Below, piece by piece: positions 1 through 5,781 of a stretch of DNA of 7,734 nt (position 1 is its first letter; each line of letters opens with the position of its first letter). Where the stretch lies: assembly GCA_014860845.1 (NCBI GenBank), contig JACZIY010000465.1, forward strand, positions 1 through 7,734, written 5' to 3'. Position numbers and translations under genes: made by a program. Source of the DNA: Anaerolineaceae bacterium (GTDB lineage Bacteria > Chloroflexota > Anaerolineae > Anaerolineales > Anaerolineaceae). The notes beneath the pieces are model-generated. The model searched no databases, was not told where the DNA came from, and saw nothing but the letters and a program-made list of their open reading frames with translations.

Positions 1-625
1 TAATTGTATTATCCACTTCATAAGGACCGCCAAAAGAACCATCCTGAAAAACCCTTTTTGTATCTTCAGCACTTAATAATCCTTGATAATGTGGAGGAGT
101 TTTCGCATTTTCTGGTAACACTCCAACCCTGGTAAATGGAAAAGCTTCTAACCAATTTGCATGCGCTGGTTTAATGTCATTTTCGATTGCGATTTTTTCA
201 ACACTGTGAGATTGCCACCACGAATACCAGATAACCCGTAGATCTGAATATTGATTTAGTATTTCATTTAATCTTCCCCTTACGGGATCATTTCCACCAT
301 GTCCGTTCAAAATTAATATTTTTTTGAATCCATGATGATACAGACTACCAAGTACATCTTGAACGACATCCATTAACGTGCTTGTTCGCAAACTAATGGT
401 TCCTGTATAGCTTAAGAAATAAGGTGAAATTCCAAAATTAATTACAGGGGCGATAATAACTCCAGTTTCTGTTGAAACTGCATCTGCCAAAGCTAATGGG
501 ATTCTGGTATCCGTCAAGAGACTCAAATAAGCATGCTGTTCACAAGCACCAACGACTAAAATAACTCGATCATCCTTCTTCAGGTAATTTTCAATATCCA
601 TCCAATTGCATTCTTCGAAACGCAT
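1..625 (-). CDS. Creatininase-family amidohydrolase (C-terminus cut by window edge)
   Basis: The minus-strand reading frame is open from ATG at 625 to the window edge, giving 208 residues. Family members usually have about 240-260, so the C-terminus is missing. Translation shows the family hallmarks: a first metal motif GACEQHAYLSLLTD (residues 26-39, putative ligands E29, H31, D39), the glycine-rich NGHGGN (107-112, H109), and HANWLE (155-160), which takes the place of the usual HAGExE. The family are metal-dependent cyclic-amide or amide hydrolases such as creatininase, MftE and ArfB-type enzymes. The substrate here is unknown. The first motif is one residue shorter than the usual EQHGPHLPLGTD and lacks its G-P-H, which suggests a separate subfamily. 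The start is supported by GAGGAG on the minus strand (632-637), six bases upstream. It follows the tRNA unit on the same strand but is separated from it by a terminator, so it is probably transcribed on its own. The family call is firm; the function is not. Confidence 0.88.
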   Translation of the reverse strand, partial: MRFEECNWMDIENYLKKDDRVILVVGACEQHAYLSLLTDTRIPLALADAVSTETGVIIAPVINFGISPYFLSYTGTISLRTSTLMDVVQDVLGSLYHHGFKKILILNGHGGNDPVRGRLNEILNQYSDLRVIWYSWWQSHSVEKIAIENDIKPAHANWLEAFPFTRVGVLPENAKTPPHYQGLLSAEDTKRVFQDGSFGGPYEVDNTI

Positions 626-652
626 AAGAAACTCCTCAAGATTTAATCTGAA

Positions 653-680
653 AATTTAGCGAGAAATAATTAGTTGAAAA
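653..680 (-). promoter_or_regulatory. Weak candidate promoter for the creatininase-family gene
   Basis: On the minus strand TTTTCA (675-680) and TAAATT (653-658) are 16 bases apart. Each matches four of six sigma-70 consensus positions. This would start transcription about 20 bases before the start codon. The -35 box overlaps the T-tract of the tRNA terminator. In such AT-rich DNA a match of this quality can arise by chance. Confidence 0.3.
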
Positions 681-717
681 TAAAAAACACCTTGGATAAT
701 AATATCATCTTTGGTGT
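677..717 (-). terminator. Rho-independent terminator of the tRNA-Ala unit
   Basis: Read on the minus strand, ACACC (713-717) pairs with GGTGT (687-691). Inside it GATGAT pairs with ATTATC around an ATT loop, with a small AAA/CAA internal loop between the two stems. The hairpin runs directly into TTTTTT, one A and four more T residues (677-687). It lies 22 bases after the 3' end of tRNA-Ala(GGC), so it should end the tRNA transcript and insulate the downstream creatininase-family gene. Confidence 0.7.
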
Positions 718-738
718 CTGGTATAGAAAAATTTCAAG

Positions 739-811
739 TGGACCCAGAGGGATTCGAACCCTCGGCCTTCTCAATGCCATTGAGACGCGCTCCCAACTGC
801 GCTATGGGCCC
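739..811 (-). tRNA. tRNA-Ala (anticodon GGC)
   Basis: The minus strand folds into a full 73-nt cloverleaf. The acceptor stem pairs GGGCCCA with TGGGTCC, the D arm is GCGC-8-GCGC, the anticodon stem is TCTCA/TGAGA, the variable loop is AGGCC, and the T arm is GAGGG-TTCGAAT-CCCTC. The seven-base anticodon loop ATGGCAT puts GGC at positions 34-36 (window 776-778), which reads GCC and GCU. The third acceptor pair is G3:U70, the classical identity element for alanyl-tRNA synthetase. The discriminator base is A. CCA is not encoded (CTT follows), so the CCA-adding enzyme must supply it. It is the second gene of a two-tRNA transcript. Confidence 0.97.
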
Positions 812-860
812 ATATTGTCAATTGTTAACCTGATCCGAATTTCAAGAGGAAGCACCTAAG

Positions 861-933
861 TGGACCTGGAGGGATTCGAACCCTCGGCCTCTTCAGTGCG
901 ATTGAAGCGCGCTCCCAACTGCGCTACAGGCCC
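861..933 (-). tRNA. tRNA-Ala (anticodon CGC)
   Basis: A second 73-nt cloverleaf lies on the minus strand. The acceptor stem pairs GGGCCTG with CAGGTCC (again with G3:U70), the D arm is identical to that of the neighbouring tRNA, the anticodon stem is CTTCA/TGAAG, and the loop ATCGCAC gives anticodon CGC (window 898-900), reading GCG. The variable loop and T arm are identical to tRNA-Ala(GGC), so the two genes probably arose by tandem duplication. Differences are confined to the two inner acceptor pairs and the anticodon arm. CCA is not encoded. The gene is first in the unit, about 10 bases after the predicted transcription start. Confidence 0.97.
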
Positions 934-951
934 TCTTTCAGGGTGAGTGAA

Positions 952-980
952 ATTCTACTCTGAAGAAACACCTGTGTCAA
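952..980 (-). promoter_or_regulatory. Strong sigma-70 promoter of the tRNA-Ala unit
   Basis: On the minus strand a perfect -35 box TTGACA (975-980) and the -10 box TAGAAT (952-957, five of six consensus) are separated by exactly 17 bases. Transcription would start near position 945, about 10 bases before tRNA-Ala(CGC). This is the arrangement expected for a highly expressed stable-RNA gene. It is the best promoter in the window. Confidence 0.85.
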
Positions 981-1019
981 GAGATTAAGAATTGGATATT
1001 AAGGTAAGCAATCTCATTA

Positions 1020-1048
1020 TTAAGGGATTTAATATATTGCGATATAAT
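1020..1048 (+). promoter_or_regulatory. Candidate promoter of the ABC exporter operon
   Basis: A perfect -10 box TATAAT sits at 1043-1048. Seventeen bases upstream is a poor -35 box, TTAAGG (1020-1025, three of six). Transcription would start near 1055, leaving a leader of about 65 bases before the ATPase gene. It is divergent from the tRNA promoter, with about 40 bases between the two -35 boxes. The -10 match is good; the weak -35 could mean lower activity or a need for an activator. Confidence 0.45.
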
Positions 1049-1118
1049 CACCAATCATTAAATTAGAATGTATTTCCATCAATAAAAGAACAAAACATAG
1101 AGACATAAAGGATCCATC

Positions 1119-2114
1119 ATGGAAAATTCTGTCGCAATCGAAACAAAAAATTTGGGTCGTATCTATAAAATCCGAAATAACCGTAAAGAAAAATTCAAAG
1201 AATTATTAGCTTTGGAAAATGTTGATTTGAACATTAAAAAAGGTGAATTATTTGGATTATTAGGACCAAATGGGGCTGGAAAGACCACTTTGATCAAAAT
1301 TCTAACCACATTACTATCACCCACCACAGGGATTGCAACAGTAGCTGGGTTCGATGTTGAAAAATCGCCTGATGAAGTTCGAAAACGAATTAACATGGTC
1401 TCTGGTGGAGAAACATCTGGATATGGTTTATTAACAGTGCGAGAAAACTTGTGGATGTTCGCTCAATTTTATGGAATCGATAGTAAAGTTGCGAACGATA
1501 GGATTAAGAAACTTTCAGAAATTGTCGGAATTTCTGATCGACTCAATACAAAATCTTCTGATTTATCCACAGGATTGCGACAGAAGATGAATATTATTCG
1601 TGGCTTCCTGACAGATCCCCAGGTTTTATTTCTAGATGAACCAACCCTTGGTTTGGATGTTGGGGCATCCCGTGATGTGCGCAAATTTATCAAAAGTTGG
1701 ATGGGGGACAACGGTGAACGCACCTTATTACTGACGACCCACTACATGGTTGAGGCAGATGAGTTATGCGATCGAGTTGCTATCATTAATCAGGGAAAAG
1801 TTCTGGCTTGTGACACGCCATCAAATCTTAAGAGAACACTTCAGAAAGAAGCAATTTTTAATATCAATTTACACGCTCCATCTGGTTTGGATATTGATAA
1901 TTTCAAGAATATTGCTGGTGTAAAAAATTGTGCCCTGACACTGAAACCGGATTATACAACCCTCGATATTATTCTTGATGATGATTCCGTCCTATCTGAA
2001 ATTATTGCTGAAACAAGTCGTCAATCCTTGAGAATTCTTCGATTAGAAAAAAGGGAACCTTCGCTGGAAGATGTCTTCATCAAACTAGTTGGCCAGAAAA
2101 TTGAAGAGGTTTAG
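1119..2114 (+). CDS. ABC-2 type exporter, ATP-binding protein
   Basis: This 331-residue protein is the ATP-hydrolysing subunit of an exporter and acts on the cytoplasmic face of the membrane. Visible motifs are Walker A GPNGAGKT (49-56), the signature LSTGLRQK (149-156) in place of LSGGQ, Walker B VLFLDEP (169-175), D-loop TLGLD (176-180) and the H-loop histidine H208. No glutamine occurs where the Q-loop should be: the stretch after INMV reads SGGETSGYGLL (95-105). The C-terminal part (about 240-331), ending in an SLEDVFIKLVG-like motif, resembles the accessory domain of the NatA/DrrA type. AAAGGA at 1107-1112, six bases before ATG, supports the start. It is first in a three-gene operon with two permeases. 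The family (drug, antibiotic, lipid or polysaccharide export) does not fix the substrate. Confidence 0.95.
   Translation: MENSVAIETKNLGRIYKIRNNRKEKFKELLALENVDLNIKKGELFGLLGPNGAGKTTLIKILTTLLSPTTGIATVAGFDVEKSPDEVRKRINMVSGGETSGYGLLTVRENLWMFAQFYGIDSKVANDRIKKLSEIVGISDRLNTKSSDLSTGLRQKMNIIRGFLTDPQVLFLDEPTLGLDVGASRDVRKFIKSWMGDNGERTLLLTTHYMVEADELCDRVAIINQGKVLACDTPSNLKRTLQKEAIFNINLHAPSGLDIDNFKNIAGVKNCALTLKPDYTTLDIILDDDSVLSEIIAETSRQSLRILRLEKREPSLEDVFIKLVGQKIEEV
2103..2109 (+). promoter_or_regulatory. Ribosome binding site that fixes the first permease start
   Basis: GAAGAGG lies six bases before ATG at 2116 and inside the last codons of the ATPase gene. It favours ATG 2116 over the upstream in-frame TTG at 2089, which has no comparable site and would force a 26-base overlap. 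Confidence 0.7.
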
Positions 2115-2115
2115 T

Positions 2116-2961
2116 ATGTCATTGGTAGAACCAATTTCGGTAAAACATTCAGGATTGAAATTATTTTTAATGACGGTTTTTGGTAGATCTTATCCCCGGG
2201 TTGTAGGAATGCAACGTGAAAGGTCCTGGATTTTCTTTGATATTTTTGTACCGTTATTAAGTGTCTCTGCTTATGTTTTCGTTTATCGCGCTATTGGTGC
2301 ACCAGAGGATTACGTCGGATTCGTTGTTGTTGGTGGTGCGATGACTGCGTTCTGGATGAATATTTTATGGAGTATGTCCAGCCAGTTGTATTGGGAAAAA
2401 GAGCAGGGGAATTTAGCGTTATATATCATTTCACCAGCATCTATGATGGCTGTCCTCCTGGGTATGGCGTTAGGTGGATTGTTTGCCACATTATTACGAG
2501 CGACCGCCATCATGATTTTTGGAAGTTTGATATTTAATGTCTCATATTATTTAATCAGCTTCTGGCAATTAATCGCGATTTTTTCTCTAAGCATGATCGC
2601 TTTATATGGATTAGGAATGATGAGTGCATCCATCTTTTTGTTATTGAGTCGGGAAGCCTGGCATATCTCAAATCTGGCAACCGAGCCGGTTTATTTAATT
2701 TCAGGGATGTATTTTCCAGTAAAAAATCTTGGTTTTTGGGGATCAGCATTTGGTTCCCTTATCCCACTCACATTGGGGTTGGATGCAATACGTCAATTAA
2801 TTTTTAAATCTGGTCCTAGTTTGGGATTTCTCAGTGTAAAAATTGAAATCATTTCTCTGATAGCTCTATCGATCATATATGTAACAGCAGCAAAATTTCT
2901 TCTGGCGCATATTGAAAAACTAGCTATGCGTGAAGGCCGATTAACTGAGAACAGGAGATAA
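2116..2961 (+). CDS. ABC-2 type exporter, membrane permease 1
   Basis: This 281-residue integral membrane protein forms one half of the exporter channel. Hydrophobic segments lie at about 38-60, 66-88, 108-140, 144-176, 190-222 and 241-263, matching the six-helix ABC-2 plan. After the second segment comes the short cytoplasmic motif EKEQGNLALYIISP (94-107), the family's ExxxGTLExLLxSP element that contacts the ATPase. SGMYFPV (196-202) corresponds to the conserved GxxFP re-entrant motif before the last helices. The start at ATG 2116 leaves one base after the ATPase stop codon. The two permeases differ clearly from each other, so the channel is probably a heterodimer. No signal peptide is expected or seen. 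Confidence 0.92.
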   Translation: MSLVEPISVKHSGLKLFLMTVFGRSYPRVVGMQRERSWIFFDIFVPLLSVSAYVFVYRAIGAPEDYVGFVVVGGAMTAFWMNILWSMSSQLYWEKEQGNLALYIISPASMMAVLLGMALGGLFATLLRATAIMIFGSLIFNVSYYLISFWQLIAIFSLSMIALYGLGMMSASIFLLLSREAWHISNLATEPVYLISGMYFPVKNLGFWGSAFGSLIPLTLGLDAIRQLIFKSGPSLGFLSVKIEIISLIALSIIYVTAAKFLLAHIEKLAMREGRLTENRR

Positions 2962-2964
2962 CTC

Positions 2965-3819
2965 ATGAAGAATTCAATGTCTCTCCGTTCATTTTTATCA
3001 GCATCATGGTTAGGCTGGAAAATTGAATCGAATTGGACCGATCCTTTTTTGTTTGCAACCTATTCGATCATTAAACCTTTAGCAAGCGCAGGGATTTTGG
3101 TTTTAATGTATTCAATTGTGACAGATCAAAATTTTAACAATCCAATGTTTGCATACTTATATTTAGGAAATGCTTTTTATCAGTATGTGCCTGCTGTTCT
3201 TTCAGGAATTTCATGGACCATCATAGATGACCGGGAACATTACCGGACCTTGAAATATATATATATTGCACCAGTAAATATTCCTTTATACCTTTTTGGT
3301 CGAGGTGTTGCTAAATTCATAACCGGATCTTTTGCTGTTTTGATCACCTTACTTGCCGGATTCTTATTTTTAAAAGTTCCTTTCGATTTCCAACAGGTGA
3401 ACTGGCCATTGTTTGTTGTATCCCTCATACTTGGCATTCTTATGTTGGCTCTTTTAGGTCTTTTATTAGCTGGTATTACGCTCATCACAGCTCGCCATTC
3501 CTATTACATTGGAGATGTCGTAGCCAGTGGATTGTTTCTTTTTACTGGAGCAATTTTTCCACTGGAAGTTTTGCCCGTTTGGATCAGACCAATAGGCTAT
3601 GCCTTGCCAATCACTTATTGGCTGGAATTATTGAGAAGATCTATGGTTGGAAATATTGCAAAAGCCTTTCCAACATTCACATCAATGTCAAATCTAGATT
3701 TGATTCTTGTATTACTTCTTACGTCTTTGATCGCTGGTTTGATAGCAATCTTCCTATTTAATAAATGTAATCACTCTGCCCGCGAACGAGGGCTAATAGA
3801 TATTTCAACAAATTATTAG
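2965..3819 (+). CDS. ABC-2 type exporter, membrane permease 2
   Basis: This 284-residue membrane protein is the second half of the exporter channel. Hydrophobic segments lie at about 28-51, 62-86, 110-137, 147-175, 183-201 and 244-266. The cytoplasmic motif DDREHYRTLKYIYIAPV (88-104) is the divergent equivalent of the ExxxGTLExLLxSP element. TGAIFPLEVLPVWIRPI (194-210), then LPITYWLELLR, is the typical ABC-2 C-terminal signature. AGGAG at 2953-2957, overlapping the end of permease 1, supports ATG 2965; a second in-frame ATG follows at 2977. The stop-to-start gap is three bases, so translation is probably coupled. A run of alternating T and A near 3255-3266 encodes part of KYIYI and is simply low complexity. 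No terminator is evident after this gene. Confidence 0.92.
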   Translation: MKNSMSLRSFLSASWLGWKIESNWTDPFLFATYSIIKPLASAGILVLMYSIVTDQNFNNPMFAYLYLGNAFYQYVPAVLSGISWTIIDDREHYRTLKYIYIAPVNIPLYLFGRGVAKFITGSFAVLITLLAGFLFLKVPFDFQQVNWPLFVVSLILGILMLALLGLLLAGITLITARHSYYIGDVVASGLFLFTGAIFPLEVLPVWIRPIGYALPITYWLELLRRSMVGNIAKAFPTFTSMSNLDLILVLLLTSLIAGLIAIFLFNKCNHSARERGLIDISTNY

Positions 3820-3903
3820 TTTCTCAATATCTTAACAGGACAAAAAAAATATTCTGCAAGCGATGCTGATATATAATGAATTTCAATGAGAATTGGAGGG
3901 TGA
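3820..3903 (+). promoter_or_regulatory. Intergenic promoter region before the M24 peptidase gene
   Basis: This 84-base gap separates the two operons. TATAAT occurs at 3872-3877, and overlapping it TGATATATA (3867-3875) reads as an extended -10 element. No good -35 box lies 16-18 bases upstream. Transcription would start near 3882, and GGAGG (3895-3899) then serves as ribosome binding site four bases before ATG 3904. No GC-rich hairpin with a T-tract is visible, so read-through from the ABC operon is also possible. Confidence 0.5.
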
Positions 3904-5007
3904 ATGCATTCACTAAGATTAAAGAAATTAATTGACTTGATGGTATCTCAAAATTTAGATGCAATCGCATTAAATCCCGGAAACAGCATGAGATATTTAA
4001 CCAATCTGGATTTTCATCTCATGGAACGACCAACAGTTTTATTAATTAAAAATGATGGAAAAATCGCTTTTGTACTTCCAAAATTAGAATCCACTAGAGC
4101 TGAAAGATCATTCTCCGAGGAACAACTTTTCACATATGGGGACAACCCAGCCACATGGAAAGACGTTTTTAAATTAGCAGTTGAATATCTTAAATTGGGT
4201 CAATCTATGGTTGGCGTCGAATCAACTCGTTTGCGCTTTTTGGAATTTAATTTTCTAAAAACCTCATTACCGGAATCTGAAATTATCTCAGCTGATGATG
4301 TTTTTGCAAATTTTCGAGTCATCAAAGATCAATCAGAAATTCACCATATGAAAAAAGCTGCTCAAATTGCCCAAAGCGCTCTTTTGGACACTTTAAAAGA
4401 GCCTGTAATTGGAAAATCTGAAAAAGAATTGGCATCATTGTTAACCATCAATTTACTAAAGAATGGATCTGGAGAATTACCTTTTCAACCTATCGTTGCA
4501 TCTGGGGTTAATAGTGCCGATCCTCATGCCACTCCTTCAGACCATATTATCCAACCAGGAGAACTGTTGTTGTTTGATTGGGGTGCAAGTTGTGAAGGGT
4601 ACGCATCCGACATTACCAGAACTTTTGCAGTAGGTACCGTGGATCCAAACTTCCATGAAATTGCGGAAATTGTCAAAAGAGCTAATCGAAAAGGAGTTCT
4701 TACATCAAAGCCAGGAGTTACAGCTGGGTCAATTGATGATGCCACACGGGAGGTAATTTCCCAATCAGGATATGGTGAATTCTTTTTTCACCGAACCGGT
4801 CACGGACTTGGAATGGAAGGGCATGAAACTCCGTACATTTATTCAGAGAATTCAATTGTTCTTGAACCTGGAATGGTTTTTACGGTTGAACCAGGAATTT
4901 ATCTATCTGGAAAAGGTGGTGTGAGAATTGAAGATGATGTGGTGATCACTGAAATTGGTTCTGAATCACTAACTGACATGCCCAGAGAATTACGAACAAT
5001 CAGGTAA
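3904..5007 (+). CDS. M24-family metallopeptidase (Xaa-Pro aminopeptidase/dipeptidase type)
   Basis: This 367-residue enzyme probably removes N-terminal residues before proline, or cleaves Xaa-Pro dipeptides, in the cytoplasm. Residues about 4-134 form the creatinase-type N-terminal domain; about 143-360 form the pita-bread catalytic domain. All five ligands of the two metal ions are visible: D225 in FDWG, D236 in SDITRT, H300 in HRTGHGLG, E329 in VEPGIY and E343 in RIEDDV. The catalytic histidines H208 (ADPHA) and H307 (GHE) are also present. Length fits the bacterial PepP/PepQ-like group, and no signal peptide is seen. It is first in a four-gene string and is preceded by GGAGG. Exact specificity (aminopeptidase or prolidase) cannot be decided by eye, so no gene symbol is given. 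Confidence 0.95.
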   Translation: MHSLRLKKLIDLMVSQNLDAIALNPGNSMRYLTNLDFHLMERPTVLLIKNDGKIAFVLPKLESTRAERSFSEEQLFTYGDNPATWKDVFKLAVEYLKLGQSMVGVESTRLRFLEFNFLKTSLPESEIISADDVFANFRVIKDQSEIHHMKKAAQIAQSALLDTLKEPVIGKSEKELASLLTINLLKNGSGELPFQPIVASGVNSADPHATPSDHIIQPGELLLFDWGASCEGYASDITRTFAVGTVDPNFHEIAEIVKRANRKGVLTSKPGVTAGSIDDATREVISQSGYGEFFFHRTGHGLGMEGHETPYIYSENSIVLEPGMVFTVEPGIYLSGKGGVRIEDDVVITEIGSESLTDMPRELRTIR

Positions 5008-5011
5008 TCGA

Positions 5012-5770
5012 ATGTCCATTTTCCCACGATTAATTCCAACAGCAGAACCTTTTTATTTTCCTGGAAATAAAATTGGTTGTATTTTGGTACACGGGTTCAC
5101 CGGTACACCTAAAGAGATGCGTTGGTTAGGTGAATTTTTAAATGAAAAATCTGTAACTGTTATTGCTCCCAGATTAGCTGGTCATGCTACCGAGCCTGGG
5201 GATATGCAAAGAAGCAACTGGCAGGATTGGGTCGCAAGTGTTGAGGATGCTTATCATATCATCCGCCCAAATGTGGAAAAATTATTCATCATCGGTCTCT
5301 CAATGGGTGGAATATTAGCCTGTGTAACAGCATCATATTTAAAATTTGATGGATTAATTACCATTTCTACACCTTATGAAATTCCTCAAAAAGATTGGCG
5401 ATTAAGATTTATTCGACAATTCGCACTCATGATGCCAAAAGTGGAGAAAGGTCCAGGAGATTGGCACAACCTGGATGCAGAAAAAGACCACGTCGATTAT
5501 CCTTACCAACCTACCCGATCAGTTGCGGAATTACTTGATATGTTTGCTCACCTACAGATATCCTTGCCTAAATTAAGATTGCCCAGTTTTCATATTCATT
5601 CCACTCAGGATAAAAGCGTACCTGCTTTCCATTTGCAAAAAATTGTTGAAAAAAATGGATCAGCTAATAAAAGAACTTTGATTGTTAATAATAGTGGGCA
5701 CGTTGTCATTAGAGAACCTGATTGTTTTCAAGTATTTGAAGAAATATTCGAATTCATTTCAAATCAATAA
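5012..5770 (+). CDS. Alpha/beta-hydrolase, carboxylesterase Est30 / monoacylglycerol lipase type
   Basis: This 252-residue serine hydrolase should cleave short- to medium-chain esters or monoacylglycerols. The oxyanion-hole motif HGFTG is at 27-31, followed by APRLAGHAT (52-60), typical of the Est30 group. The nucleophile elbow is GLSMGG (95-100, S97). The other triad members are D200 in STQDKSVP and H230 in NSGH. A small lid-like insertion lies at about 120-180. Length equals that of the roughly 250-residue family members. There is no signal peptide, so it is cytoplasmic. The gene begins four bases after the peptidase stop codon. Its ribosome binding site is weak (AGG at 5002-5004), suggesting coupled translation. 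The natural substrate is not shown by the sequence. Confidence 0.93.
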   Translation: MSIFPRLIPTAEPFYFPGNKIGCILVHGFTGTPKEMRWLGEFLNEKSVTVIAPRLAGHATEPGDMQRSNWQDWVASVEDAYHIIRPNVEKLFIIGLSMGGILACVTASYLKFDGLITISTPYEIPQKDWRLRFIRQFALMMPKVEKGPGDWHNLDAEKDHVDYPYQPTRSVAELLDMFAHLQISLPKLRLPSFHIHSTQDKSVPAFHLQKIVEKNGSANKRTLIVNNSGHVVIREPDCFQVFEEIFEFISNQ

Positions 5771-5781
5771 CATAAGCTACC

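Noticed and set aside
674..859. 61-codon plus-strand frame containing GPRGIRTLGLL-like text
   Set aside because: It is the antisense reading of tRNA-Ala(GGC) and its flanks. GxxGIRTL peptides are a well-known artefact of reading tRNA T arms in reverse.
812..860. TTGACAATAT on the minus strand just before tRNA-Ala(GGC), considered as a separate promoter
   Set aside because: The -35-like box ends only four bases from the tRNA 5' end, so its -10 box would fall inside the tRNA. It cannot drive the gene.
1163..1723. Antisense frames opposite the ABC ATPase
   Set aside because: They lie fully inside a gene with intact motifs, have no recognisable domains and are shadow frames.
2089..2115. Upstream TTG start for the first permease, adding nine residues
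   Set aside because: It would overlap the ATPase gene by 26 bases and lacks a ribosome binding site, whereas ATG 2116 has GAAGAGG at six bases.
3253..3267. Alternating TA run in permease 2, considered as a repeat or binding site
   Set aside because: It encodes in-frame residues of the conserved coupling region and is simple low-complexity sequence.
3579..3761. 60-codon frame inside permease 2 in another phase
   Set aside because: It lies inside the conserved C-terminal part of permease 2, with no domain of its own.
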